Shown: positions 6,468 to 13,361, counted from the stretch's first letter. The stretch is 17,129 nt of DNA from Cytophagia bacterium (GCA_013373005.1 JABXIP010000448.1:1-17129), one strand, 5' to 3'. A program made the numbers and translations. Notes: generated from the sequence alone by a model not told the origin.

Positions 6468-7754
6468 ATGAAGTCTAAATTCTGGAACTACATTTTTTGG
6501 CTGGTCATTGCCGCAGCATTTATTGGACCCGGAACAGTGACTACTGCCGCTTCAGCAGGTGCCAACTATCAGCTTCAATTATTATGGGCCTTACTTTTTT
6601 CTACATTGGCATGTATTGTAGTGCAAGAAGCGGCTGCCAGAGTAACTATAGTTTCAGGAAAGAGTTTGGGTCAAGCTATTAAGGCCAGGTTTTCCAAGTC
6701 ATCATTCGTGTGGTTCATTGGAATCTCCATTTTCTTAGGCTGTTTGGCCTATGAGGCAGGTAATATTCTAGGTGCTATCTCTGGTTTGGCATTATTGAAT
6801 TTGGGTATACCACAATGGGTTTTTACCTGCATCATTGCAGGAGTCTCATTTCTGCTTTTGTTCTTGGAGAAAACCAAGTCTGTTCCTCAGATATTGGGTG
6901 CGTTGGTAGCCATTATGGGCATAGGCCTGTTTTATGCTGCCATGAGAGTAGATATCAATTGGAGTGACTTGGCCAATGGTCTGTTGGTGCCGAAACTACC
7001 AAAGGGTTCTACCTTAATAGTTTTGGGGCTCATCGGTACTACCATTGTACCCTATAATATTTTCCTCGGATCGGGTTTGGCCGAAGGCAAAGAGCTGAAG
7101 TCTGTTAGATCCGGGCTTATCTTTTCCATATTGTTGGGAGGGTTGGTCTCTATGGCTGTGCTGATAGTAGGCACCAGTGTGGCTGATCGATTCAGCTTTA
7201 ACAACCTATATAATCAGTTGATATCAGATCACGGAAATTTCATGGGTTATGTATTTGCTTTTGGGCTTTTCGGAGCAGGCTTTACTTCAACCATCACAGC
7301 GGCTTTGGCCGGAGCATTGACTATTAGGAGTGTTCATCCAAAAGGGATTTCATGGTCAGATCATTCCACCCAATTTCGATTGTTGTGGATTGCTATTATA
7401 GCGATTGGTTTCGGTTTTGGAATTTCAGGAATCAAACCCATTCCTGTTATCATTGCAGCACAGGCTGCCAACGGTCTTATTCTTCCGGTTCTTACCTTCG
7501 CTTTGTGCCTTCTTTGTAATAGTAAAATGTTGGGTGAACATATCAACAGCCTATGGCTGAACATTGCGATGATGATTACACTTTTTGCTACCTCTGTTCT
7601 TGGTTTCATCAATGTATCTAAAGCCATACATTCAATCATCGGATCTAGCTTTAGTTTTACAGGGGCTAATCAGTGGGTTATTTTCACTTTATCTATTGCG
7701 GTCTTGACCTTTACTTTACTTCAGATACAAAAGGAAAGAAGAGTTAACATTTAG
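6468..7754 (+). CDS. NRAMP-superfamily membrane transporter, non-canonical metal site
   Basis: A 428-aa integral membrane protein with about 11 hydrophobic segments. The NRAMP family is recognisable from GPGTVTTAASAGANYQLQLLW (residues 20-40), VVQEAAARVTIVSGKSLGQAI (51-71) and IVPYNIFLGSGLAEGKE (193-209). In true Mn/Fe transporters TM1 carries DPGN and TM6 carries MPHN. Here the matching positions read GPGT (20-23) and VPYN (194-197), so the metal-binding Asp, first Asn and Met are missing. It probably carries something other than Mn2+ or Fe2+, or works differently (inference). In Bacillus an NRAMP-like gene, ycsG, lies in the ycsF-kipI-kipA cluster, and here a pxpABC operon is about 5 kb away. 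I start at ATG 6468 because the upstream GTG (6399) lies inside repeat B. Confidence 0.85.
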   Translation: MKSKFWNYIFWLVIAAAFIGPGTVTTAASAGANYQLQLLWALLFSTLACIVVQEAAARVTIVSGKSLGQAIKARFSKSSFVWFIGISIFLGCLAYEAGNILGAISGLALLNLGIPQWVFTCIIAGVSFLLLFLEKTKSVPQILGALVAIMGIGLFYAAMRVDINWSDLANGLLVPKLPKGSTLIVLGLIGTTIVPYNIFLGSGLAEGKELKSVRSGLIFSILLGGLVSMAVLIVGTSVADRFSFNNLYNQLISDHGNFMGYVFAFGLFGAGFTSTITAALAGALTIRSVHPKGISWSDHSTQFRLLWIAIIAIGFGFGISGIKPIPVIIAAQAANGLILPVLTFALCLLCNSKMLGEHINSLWLNIAMMITLFATSVLGFINVSKAIHSIIGSSFSFTGANQWVIFTLSIAVLTFTLLQIQKERRVNI

Positions 7755-7802
7755 TTGATATTAAAATCAAATGAAAGACTGGTCAAGCCCAGTATCTCGG
7801 CT

Positions 7803-7810
7803 TAACTTTG
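7803..7810 (+). promoter_or_regulatory. Bacteroidota -7 promoter element
   Basis: TAACTTTG matches TAnnTTTG and lies four bases upstream of the ATG at 7815. The -33 region is poor. If used, the mRNA would be leaderless or nearly so. Confidence 0.4.
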
Positions 7811-7814
7811 TGGC

Positions 7815-8726
7815 ATGCAGAAGAAATATTGGCTATTTGGATTGATGTTATGGGCTGTAGTAGCCTGTGGTAGTGGAGGTGGAGATACAACGCCTGATCC
7901 TGATGACAACACACCGGAACCAAGTGTATATGAAGATTGCCTGGTTCAAGTTTCAGAACAGACTTTGGAAGTGGTTACCTGGAATATTGAGAATTTCCCG
8001 ATTCTTTCAGGAACAGTAGACAAAGTGAAGGAGATTATCGAAGACTTTGATGCCGACATCATTGCGCTTCAGGAAATACAGTCATTAGACGATTTTAATG
8101 ATTTAGTGGCTTCAATTGATGGTTGGTCTGGGCATGTAGAACATGTGAGTGGAAGTTCCCAGAGATTGGCTTATTTATATAAGGAAAGTGAGATTACAGT
8201 AACGCAACAACCTTCCAATCTATATGCAGATTTCAGCGACTCTGACTACAACAATGCATTTACTTCAGTAAGAAGACCTCTGCACATTCAAATTCAGCAT
8301 AGCAGTGGAATGACTGTCGATTTGATCAACGTGCATATGAAATGCTGTGATGGCTCAGAAGATAGAAGAACCAGAGCTTCTGAATTGGTTAAAGATTATA
8401 TCGATCAGAATCTGGCTTCAAGCAATGTGATTTTCTTGGGTGATTTCAATGATGAAATTACCGATAGAGCAGACGATAACGTTTATCAGAACTTTATCGA
8501 TGATGCGGCTAACTTTGAGTTTGCTACTATGGACATTGCAGAAGGGCCATCTTCAGGCTGGTCTTACCCGTCTTGGCCAAGCCATATCGATCAGATTGTT
8601 ATTTCTAATGAGCTGTTCGATAATGAGATAAGCACTCAGGTATTAACATTGGAACAGTGCCTGACCAATTATGCCGAAACAGTTTCAGATCACCGTCCGG
8701 TATTGATACAGCTATCGACCAATTGA
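7815..8726 (+). CDS. Endonuclease/exonuclease/phosphatase-family lipoprotein
   Basis: A 303-aa predicted lipoprotein: MQKK, a hydrophobic core, and a lipobox ending at Cys18 (VVACG), followed by a Gly/Asp/Pro-rich linker (about 19-40). The rest is an EEP (DNase I-like) domain with its conserved set: WNIENF (Asn57), ALQEIQS (Glu87), INVHMKC (His174), LGDFNDE (Asp210, Asn212), SHIDQIV (Asp259) and SDHRPV (Asp292, His293). These residues bind metal and cleave phosphodiester bonds. The enzyme should act outside the cytoplasm, probably on extracellular or periplasmic nucleic acid or another phosphodiester; the exact substrate is unknown. It is a single gene, with inverted repeats following the stop. 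Confidence 0.88.
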   Translation: MQKKYWLFGLMLWAVVACGSGGGDTTPDPDDNTPEPSVYEDCLVQVSEQTLEVVTWNIENFPILSGTVDKVKEIIEDFDADIIALQEIQSLDDFNDLVASIDGWSGHVEHVSGSSQRLAYLYKESEITVTQQPSNLYADFSDSDYNNAFTSVRRPLHIQIQHSSGMTVDLINVHMKCCDGSEDRRTRASELVKDYIDQNLASSNVIFLGDFNDEITDRADDNVYQNFIDDAANFEFATMDIAEGPSSGWSYPSWPSHIDQIVISNELFDNEISTQVLTLEQCLTNYAETVSDHRPVLIQLSTN

Positions 8727-8732
8727 TAGACA

Positions 8733-8748
8733 AACCGTTAAAACGGTT
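8733..8748 (+). other. Short hairpin downstream of the nuclease gene
   Basis: AACCG (8733-8737) and CGGTT (8744-8748) form a small perfect stem with a six-base loop just after the stop codon. It is too weak to terminate alone and may assist the larger hairpin that follows. Confidence 0.3.
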
Positions 8749-8766
8749 CAGTTAATAAAAGATATT

Positions 8767-8802
8767 CAAATTAGCCCATGATTTAAACCATGGGCTAATT
8801 TG
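8767..8802. terminator. Probable transcription terminator (long perfect hairpin)
   Basis: CAAATTAGCCCATG (8767-8780) and CATGGGCTAATTTG (8789-8802) are perfect 14-bp arms with an eight-base loop. The T-rich end (ATTTGTTAATG) allows termination of the nuclease transcript. The U-run is short, so efficiency is uncertain. Confidence 0.65.
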
Positions 8803-8904
8803 TTAATGTTCCCAAAAGAGAATGGCTTCAGTCATTTTCTTTCCCTCAAAAAATCTGGCACAGGAATTGGTAATTGGGTTTCCATCAAAAACTCAAAATA
8901 TCAA

Positions 8905-9618
8905 ATGCAAAAACTAAGATTATCCATGGTGTTGCTGTTGACAGCAGTTGGAACACTCAAAGCCCAGGAATTTGTAGAGCCATTCGCAGATTTCTTCAGT
9001 ATGAAGGAATGTTATGTTGTGACTAATGCAGATGAAGAAATTCATGGCAAAATTCAAGGAGCAACAGATTCCAAAGGTTTCATTACGCGTCTGACTCTTG
9101 TAGATGAGTATGGAGTAAAGCATAAGTTCAAGGCCAGTCAGGTGAAGCGATTTGCTATTAAACCCAATGGTTTTACCAAATTGAATACAGTGAATGAAAA
9201 GACCACCAGTATTCGCCATGCGGTTAAAACCGATTACAATAATATTCTGGATAGAGAATGGATCTATTTTGATTCAGAGCGAATGCCGCGTAGTAAGAAA
9301 ACCGGTTTGCTTCAACTACTCAACCCTGGTTTGGACGATTATGTAAAGGTTTACTATCACCCAAATGGATCTAAATCGATGCCTATCAGTATAAAGGGAA
9401 TTCCGATCGTAGGTGGAGAAGAAAGAACCTTTCTGGTAGTGAAGGAGAACGGTGACACTGAGATTGTAAGGAAGGCATCTTTCGAAAGGTCTTACAAGAA
9501 GATCTTTGCCGATGAGCCTGCAATGCTTAGTGATAGGAATCCTAAGTTCAAGAACTTTGCTCAGCATATTGCCAACTATAACGATTTGCGCTATCAGAAA
9601 TTGATGGCAGGAAAATAA
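8905..9618 (+). CDS. Secreted protein of unknown function
   Basis: A 237-aa protein if started at the ATG at 8905, which gives a classical signal peptide (MQKLRLSMVLLLTAVGTLKA, likely cut near residue 20). The frame is open from 8800, but that extension would bury the signal peptide behind 35 polar residues. The mature part is mixed alpha/beta and basic near the C-terminus (SYKKIF, NPKFKNF). It includes an ITRLTLVDEYGVKHKFKASQV segment that looks like a beta-rich module and a VVKENGDTEIVRKASF segment. No catalytic motif or named family is evident. It is probably periplasmic or exported. It has its own strong terminator immediately downstream, so it is likely monocistronic. Confidence 0.75.
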   Translation: MQKLRLSMVLLLTAVGTLKAQEFVEPFADFFSMKECYVVTNADEEIHGKIQGATDSKGFITRLTLVDEYGVKHKFKASQVKRFAIKPNGFTKLNTVNEKTTSIRHAVKTDYNNILDREWIYFDSERMPRSKKTGLLQLLNPGLDDYVKVYYHPNGSKSMPISIKGIPIVGGEERTFLVVKENGDTEIVRKASFERSYKKIFADEPAMLSDRNPKFKNFAQHIANYNDLRYQKLMAGK

Positions 9619-9622
9619 TCAG

Positions 9623-9645
9623 AACCGCCTAAGGGCGGTTTTTTT
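9623..9645 (+). terminator. Rho-independent terminator
   Basis: AACCGCC (9623-9629), loop TAAG, GGCGGTT (9634-9640), then a run of T to 9645. It ends the transcript of the upstream secreted protein and overlaps the stop codon of the convergent peptidase gene. Confidence 0.9.
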
Positions 9646-10495
9646 ATTTCATCATATCCTCAAACACCTTCTGTACAAATTCTGTGATGGTGGTTAGGTA
9701 ATCGAAATTTACCGTTTCATAAGTATCTGTGGGCTTGTGGTAGTGTGGTGTCGTGTCGCCATTCTTATACTCCTCCGTAATTCCGGTAGCCGGAAACCCC
9801 TGTCTTCTGAAAGAGCGGTGATCGGTAGAAGTCACATCTGAAATCTGAATAGGGAATTCATAGCCAAAGTCTTCGGCAATCTTTAAGTAATGGGCTTTTA
9901 TTGAATCCGTTGGTACTTCCAACTCAATGCCTTTGTCACCGTCTTCATCCCAGGCCAATTGATCGACAGTATGAACTGAAACAACATTCAGTTTCTCATC
10001 GACCAGTTTTTGAGCATAAGCTCTGCTACCAACCAGTCCACGTTCTTCCTGATCGAAGAACACAATTTTCATGTTGTATTTTCTTTCTGGTAGCTGAGCA
10101 ATGTATTTGGCTACAGCATAGGTTAATGCAACTCCGGAAGCATTGTCATTGGCTCCGGGGCAATCTCTTACACTATCATAGTGGGCTCCCAAAACAATCC
10201 ATTCATCAGTATCTATGGTTGCCGAAATTGTTCCAACCACATTGTTGCCTGTTTCGCTATAGTTCTCAATCACCACATTGCAGAAGGTGGCCAGCTTGTT
10301 TCTCAAGTAATTAGCTGCTATTTCTCTCGACTCTTGAGTGAATCGATCTTTCAAAACAATAGTATCCACAATGGCTTCATGCCCTGTTAGTTTAGAGAGA
10401 ATTTCCTTCTGCTCAACAGCAATAGAATCCTGAAAGGCTAGGGCAGATGAAGAAGAGAGAAGGATGAGTATGAGGCAAATGCAGTTTTTGATCAT
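9644..10495 (-). CDS. M28-family zinc aminopeptidase, secreted
   Basis: A 283-aa protein from the ATG at 10495-10493. The reading frame extends to 10525, but this start gives a clean signal peptide (MIKNCICLILILLSSSSALA). The catalytic domain shows the co-catalytic zinc set of peptidase family M28: His105 (GAHYDS), bridging Asp117 (GANDNASG), Glu150 and Glu151 (FDQEERG), Asp178 (HTVDQ) and His251 (TPHYHKPTD). It removes N-terminal residues from peptides outside the cytoplasm; specificity is unknown. It has no PA or PDZ domain, so it is a minimal M28 enzyme. It is convergent with the upstream secreted protein and divergent from the trp leader. The promoter would lie in 10496-10560, where only TATATTTA, a near match to TAnnTTTG, is visible. 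Confidence 0.9.
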   Translation of the reverse strand: MIKNCICLILILLSSSSALAFQDSIAVEQKEILSKLTGHEAIVDTIVLKDRFTQESREIAANYLRNKLATFCNVVIENYSETGNNVVGTISATIDTDEWIVLGAHYDSVRDCPGANDNASGVALTYAVAKYIAQLPERKYNMKIVFFDQEERGLVGSRAYAQKLVDEKLNVVSVHTVDQLAWDEDGDKGIELEVPTDSIKAHYLKIAEDFGYEFPIQISDVTSTDHRSFRRQGFPATGITEEYKNGDTTPHYHKPTDTYETVNFDYLTTITEFVQKVFEDMMK

Positions 10496-10528
10496 CTGTG
10501 ATATTTTCTCATAAATATATGGCACCTA

Positions 10529-10552
10529 AGTCAGGCAGGTCTTACCTCTGAC
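10529..10552. other. Imperfect hairpin between the peptidase and trp promoters
   Basis: GTCAG and AGGT (with two bulged bases) pair with ACCT and CTGAC around a CTT loop at 10530-10552. It lies in the divergent promoter region and could be an operator or another small interspersed palindrome. There is no direct evidence of function. Confidence 0.3.
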
Positions 10553-10571
10553 AGAATTTCTCAAGATTCTA

Positions 10572-10602
10572 TTTGCATTAAAAAATTCCTTTTCTAGATT
10601 TG
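10572..10602 (+). promoter_or_regulatory. trp operon promoter (Bacteroidota consensus)
   Basis: TTTG (10572-10575), exactly 19 bases, then TAGATTTG (10595-10602). This is a full match to the housekeeping consensus TTTG-N19-21-TAnnTTTG. The transcript should start around 10606-10610, placing the leader peptide ATG (10611) within a few bases of the mRNA 5' end. Confidence 0.85.
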
Positions 10603-10610
10603 ACACCATA

Positions 10611-10676
10611 ATGAGAAAATCAAACAGAAATAACGCATGGTGGTGGCACGTAACTGAAGTCGGTAACGTGAACTAG
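10611..10676 (+). CDS. trpL: trp operon leader peptide
   Basis: A 21-codon open frame starting MRKSNRNNA, then three consecutive Trp codons (TGG TGG TGG, 10638-10646), then HVTEVGNVN and a TAG stop. Three Trp in 21 residues, directly ahead of trpE and behind a consensus promoter, mark it as an attenuation leader whose translation senses charged tRNA-Trp. The Trp codons end exactly where RNA segment 1 (10647) begins, and the stop codon (10674-10676) lies inside segment 2. A ribosome stalled at Trp codons therefore covers segment 1, while one that reaches the stop covers segment 2. The peptide itself is probably unstable and has no other role. There is no Shine-Dalgarno, and the mRNA may be almost leaderless. 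Confidence 0.92.
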   Translation: MRKSNRNNAWWWHVTEVGNVN

Positions 10677-10726
10677 TGCTATTTCTCAGGAGATATAAAA
10701 AGCCCGCAGTTCATGCGGGCTTTTTT
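10647..10726 (+). promoter_or_regulatory. trp attenuator: alternative 1:2, 2:3 and 3:4 RNA pairings
   Basis: Segment 1 (10647-10655) pairs with segment 2 (10662-10670): CACGU/ACGUG plus ACU/GGU around an A-A mismatch, with a six-base loop. Segment 2 (10667-10678) can instead pair with segment 3 (10705-10715): CGUGAACU with AGUUCAUG, then GUG with CGC after a bulged A, 11 pairs in all including two G-U. Segment 3 contains the left arm end and loop of the terminator, so 2:3 pairing excludes termination. This is the four-segment logic of the enterobacterial trp attenuator. Confidence 0.82.
10697..10726 (+). terminator. trp attenuator terminator (3:4 hairpin)
   Basis: AAAAAGCCCGCA (10697-10708), loop GTTCA, TGCGGGCTTTTT (10714-10725), with T to 10726. 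A GC-rich stem plus U-run makes a strong intrinsic terminator, placed between the leader peptide and trpE. Confidence 0.93.
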
Positions 10727-10741
10727 CGTTTTATAACCTTT

Positions 10742-10837
10742 CGTCACTGCGAGGACGAAGGACGAAGCAGCCTGCCTGCGGTAGGCAGGTCTTTCAATTC
10801 AGGAGATTGCCGCGGTCGTACCTCCCTCGCAATGACG
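10742..10837. repeat. Palindromic interspersed element, copy 1, with nested palindrome
   Basis: The ends CGTCACTGCGAGG and CCTCGCAATGACG are inverted repeats (12 of 13). The interior shares the GAGATTGCC-CGGTCGT core with copy 2 at 16292. A nested hairpin, CCTGCC-TGCGGTA-GGCAGG (10771-10789), is present only here. It separates the attenuator from trpE. Confidence 0.85.
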
Positions 10838-10854
10838 GAACATAAGAGTGAAAA

Positions 10855-12261
10855 ATGAACAAGATTAAACTGAACACTACTTACAAGAAGCTACTGGCCG
10901 ATACAGTGACTCCGGTAAGTATTTACCTCAAGCTTCGGGATAAATATCAGAATGCTATTCTTCTGGAAAGCTCTGATTATCATGGAGATGATAACAGTTT
11001 TTCCTACATCTGCTGCGAGCCAATTGCCAGATTAATGGTGAAAGACTCAAGGTTTGAAGTGAGCATGCCGGGCTTTACCGATGAGGGAAAAGTAGAAGGA
11101 GAGCAGGTGGCGGCCAAGCTTTCGGAATTTGCTGCGGCTTTTGAACCAGATTCTCACGATTTTAAATTCATCAATAATGGCCTCTTCGGATATATTGGCT
11201 TCGATGCAGTTCAATACTTCGAGCAGATTCCTGTTACAGAAGGAAAGGTAGATGAGTACGGAATTCCTGATTTGCTCTACCATGTTTATCGATATGTCAT
11301 CGCTATAGACCATTTTAAAAACGAACTATACCTCTTTGAACATAGCACGGAAGGCGAGGAACCAAAGGGTATTCAGGCAATCGAGACACTGGTGAATAAT
11401 AAGAATTATCCTTCTTATGAATTTGCTCCACAGTCGGCTGAAGTTTCCAATTACAGCGATGAGGAATTCCTCTCAATTATTGATGAAGGCATGAAGCATT
11501 GCTTCCGTGGCGATGTATTTCAGATTGTACTTTCCAGAAGATTTCAGAGCGGGTTTAAGGGTGATGAGTTTAATGTTTATCGCGCTTTGAGATCGATTAA
11601 TCCATCACCTTACTTGTTCTACTTCGACTTTGGTAGCTTTAAAATCTTCGGCTCATCTCCAGAAGCTCAGTTGGTGATTAAAGATCGAAAGGCTACTATT
11701 CACCCTATTGCCGGTACTTTCAAGCGCACCGGAAACGATGAGGCAGATGCTGAACTGGCTAAGAAGCTTCATGCCGACCCGAAAGAGAATTCAGAACATG
11801 TGATGTTGGTAGACCTGGCCAGAAATGACCTAAGCAGAGCTGGTTCAAACGTTCAGGTAGATACTTACAAAGAGATTCAGTATTACTCGCATGTAATTCA
11901 CCTGGTTTCGAAAGTGACCGGAACCTTATCAGATAATATGGAATCGACTCAAATGGTAGCCAGCACTTTCCCCGCAGGCACCTTGAGTGGAGCGCCTAAA
12001 GTTCGTGCAATGCAACTCATTAGTGAAAATGAAAAAACCAGAAGGGGATATTACGGTGGAGCGATTGGTTTTATGGGCTTCAATGGAGATTTCAACCATG
12101 CGATTATGATCCGTTCCTTCCTCAGCAAAGACAATACACTGTTCTATCAAGCTGGTGCCGGAGTAGTAGCCAAATCGAATAGAGAATCTGAATTACAGGA
12201 AGTAAACAATAAGCTGGCTGCTTTGAGGAAGGCGATTGAACTGGCGAAGGAAATTCGCTAG
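10855..12261 (+). CDS. trpE: Anthranilate synthase component I
   Basis: A 468-aa chorismate-utilising enzyme that, with glutamine amidotransferase TrpG, makes anthranilate from chorismate, the first committed step to tryptophan. The N-terminal LLESS (36-40) is the element of the Trp feedback site. The C-terminal catalytic domain shows SPEAQLV, HPIAGTFKR, HVMLVDLARNDLSR, FPAGTLSGAPKVRAMQLI and the end motif AGAGVVAKSNRESELQEV. The length is normal. It is the first structural gene after the attenuator and the palindromic element. The ATG at 10855 has no clear Shine-Dalgarno. Feedback inhibition by Trp is expected from family knowledge. The related PabB is ruled out by the trp operon context. 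Confidence 0.96.
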   Translation: MNKIKLNTTYKKLLADTVTPVSIYLKLRDKYQNAILLESSDYHGDDNSFSYICCEPIARLMVKDSRFEVSMPGFTDEGKVEGEQVAAKLSEFAAAFEPDSHDFKFINNGLFGYIGFDAVQYFEQIPVTEGKVDEYGIPDLLYHVYRYVIAIDHFKNELYLFEHSTEGEEPKGIQAIETLVNNKNYPSYEFAPQSAEVSNYSDEEFLSIIDEGMKHCFRGDVFQIVLSRRFQSGFKGDEFNVYRALRSINPSPYLFYFDFGSFKIFGSSPEAQLVIKDRKATIHPIAGTFKRTGNDEADAELAKKLHADPKENSEHVMLVDLARNDLSRAGSNVQVDTYKEIQYYSHVIHLVSKVTGTLSDNMESTQMVASTFPAGTLSGAPKVRAMQLISENEKTRRGYYGGAIGFMGFNGDFNHAIMIRSFLSKDNTLFYQAGAGVVAKSNRESELQEVNNKLAALRKAIELAKEIR

Positions 12262-12703
12262 TGATCAGTGTAACAGAAATCAGTAAACAGTAAACATGCG
12301 AACATTTAAAGAATTGGAAGTCTGGAAACAGTCCAGAGAATTGAGAAAGGAAATAGCTCATTTAGTGAAGAATTTTCCTTCAGAAGAGAAGTTTAGACTA
12401 GTGGATCAGACGATAAGAGCATCAAGGTCAGTTACTGCAAATATTGCCGAGGGATATGGAAGGTTCCATTACCAAGAGAACGTGCAGTTCTGTAGAATTT
12501 CCAGAGGATCGCTTACCGAACTTCAAGATCATTTATCTGTGGCGCTGGATGAGGGCTACATTGACGAGGGTCTTGAGAAACAATTCGATATTAAAATTGA
12601 GGAGTGTATTCGAATTCTTAACGGCTACATCAACTACTTGCTTAAATCGAAACAGACAAAACCTTAAACCCCTGATAACTGATATACCGATCAACTGATC
12701 ACT
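12260..12703. mobile_element. Putative IVS-like cassette carrying a four-helix-bundle gene
   Basis: AGTGATCAGT (12260-12269) and ACTGATCACT (12694-12703) are perfect 10-bp inverted repeats bracketing the four-helix-bundle gene. A second ATCAGT/ACTGAT pair lies about 10 bases further in. The left repeat overlaps the trpE stop codon. No transposase is present. The boundaries are inferred from the repeats only. Confidence 0.5.
12296..12667 (+). CDS. Four-helix-bundle protein (23S rRNA intervening-sequence family)
   Basis: A 123-aa protein with the family signature: FKELEVWKQSRELRKEI (4-20), FPSEEKFRLVDQTIRA (27-42), NIAEGYGR (49-56) and SRGSLTELQDHL (69-80). Members of this family (TIGR02436) are encoded in insertions within 23S rRNA genes, and elsewhere as small stand-alone genes common in Bacteroidota. 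They are structurally related to the Avd accessory protein of diversity-generating retroelements. The molecular role is unknown. It has no link to tryptophan synthesis and interrupts trpE-trpG, so I read it as an inserted cassette cotranscribed with the operon. The ATG at 12296 gives the standard N-terminus. Confidence 0.9.
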   Translation: MRTFKELEVWKQSRELRKEIAHLVKNFPSEEKFRLVDQTIRASRSVTANIAEGYGRFHYQENVQFCRISRGSLTELQDHLSVALDEGYIDEGLEKQFDIKIEECIRILNGYINYLLKSKQTKP

Positions 12704-12712
12704 TTATTGACA

Positions 12713-13285
12713 ATGAAAATACTCATACTAGATAACTACGATTCATTTACCTACAACCTGGTGCATTACTTGAGAGAACTGGGTTTTGGGGCATCTATGG
12801 ATGTTTTTCGAAATGATCAGATTGCTCTGGAGGCTGTTGATCAATACGATAAGATTCTACTCTCACCGGGACCGGGAATTCCGGAAGAAGCAGGGATTCT
12901 TCTGCCGCTTATTAAAGAATATGGAAGCCGTAAGAGTATCCTTGGCGTTTGTCTGGGGCATCAGGCCATAGCTGAGGTATATGGAGCGAAGCTCTACAAT
13001 ATGCCGCAGGTACTCCATGGAGTCTCCAGCAAAGTGCAGGTGTTAGAGAAAGACGATAGACTATTCAAGGAGATTCCTGAAAGCTATACCATTTGCCACT
13101 ATCATAGCTGGAATGTAGATAAAGCCAATTTAGGTGAAGAAATAAAAGTAACCGCTGAAGATGAATTCGGAGAAATTATGGCCATCAGTCATAAGGAATA
13201 TGATGTCAAAGGAGTGCAGTTTCATCCGGAGTCTATTATGACCCAACACGGTCATCAACTGTTAAAAAATTGGGTGGAGAGATAG
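12713..13285 (+). CDS. trpG: Anthranilate synthase component II (glutamine amidotransferase)
   Basis: A 190-aa class I glutamine amidotransferase that supplies ammonia to TrpE. The oxyanion segment SPGPGIPEEAGI (51-62), nucleophile Cys80 in GVCLGHQAIAE, and catalytic His171/Glu173 in GVQFHPESIMTQHG are all intact. The start at ATG 12713 gives MKILILDNYDSFTYNLV, the family N-terminus; the frame is open six bases further to a TTG, which I reject. It is separated from trpE by the inserted four-helix-bundle gene. In some bacteria the same subunit also serves PabB, and no second copy is visible in this window. Confidence 0.96.
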   Translation: MKILILDNYDSFTYNLVHYLRELGFGASMDVFRNDQIALEAVDQYDKILLSPGPGIPEEAGILLPLIKEYGSRKSILGVCLGHQAIAEVYGAKLYNMPQVLHGVSSKVQVLEKDDRLFKEIPESYTICHYHSWNVDKANLGEEIKVTAEDEFGEIMAISHKEYDVKGVQFHPESIMTQHGHQLLKNWVER

Positions 13286-13324
13286 TTCAAAGTTTAAGGT
13301 TTCAAGTTCAATGTGACTGAAGCC

Positions 13325-13352
13325 AACATAAAACTTAGAACATAAAACATGA
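13325..13352. repeat. 14-base tandem repeat in the trpG-trpD spacer
   Basis: AACATAAAACTTAG (13325-13338) and AACATAAAACATGA (13339-13352) are adjacent near-copies, followed by AACTAG. They fill most of the gap before trpD. The preceding bases (13287-13312) are also repetitive (GTTTAAGGTTTCAAGTTCAA). Confidence 0.6.
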
Positions 13353-13361
13353 AACTAGACC

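Noticed and set aside
8800..8904. 35-codon extension of the secreted protein
   Set aside because: It would place polar residues ahead of a clear signal peptide and starts inside the terminator hairpin.
9901..10314. Plus-strand 137-codon frame
   Set aside because: It is antisense to the M28 peptidase, which has a full set of catalytic residues.
10676..10858. Open frame of 60 codons between the attenuator and trpE
   Set aside because: It begins at the leader peptide stop, crosses the terminator and the palindromic element, and its translation is just the repeat. It has no family resemblance.
12296..12667. Possible Avd gene of a diversity-generating retroelement
   Set aside because: There is no reverse transcriptase, template repeat or variable-repeat target nearby. 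The sequence fits the intervening-sequence family better.
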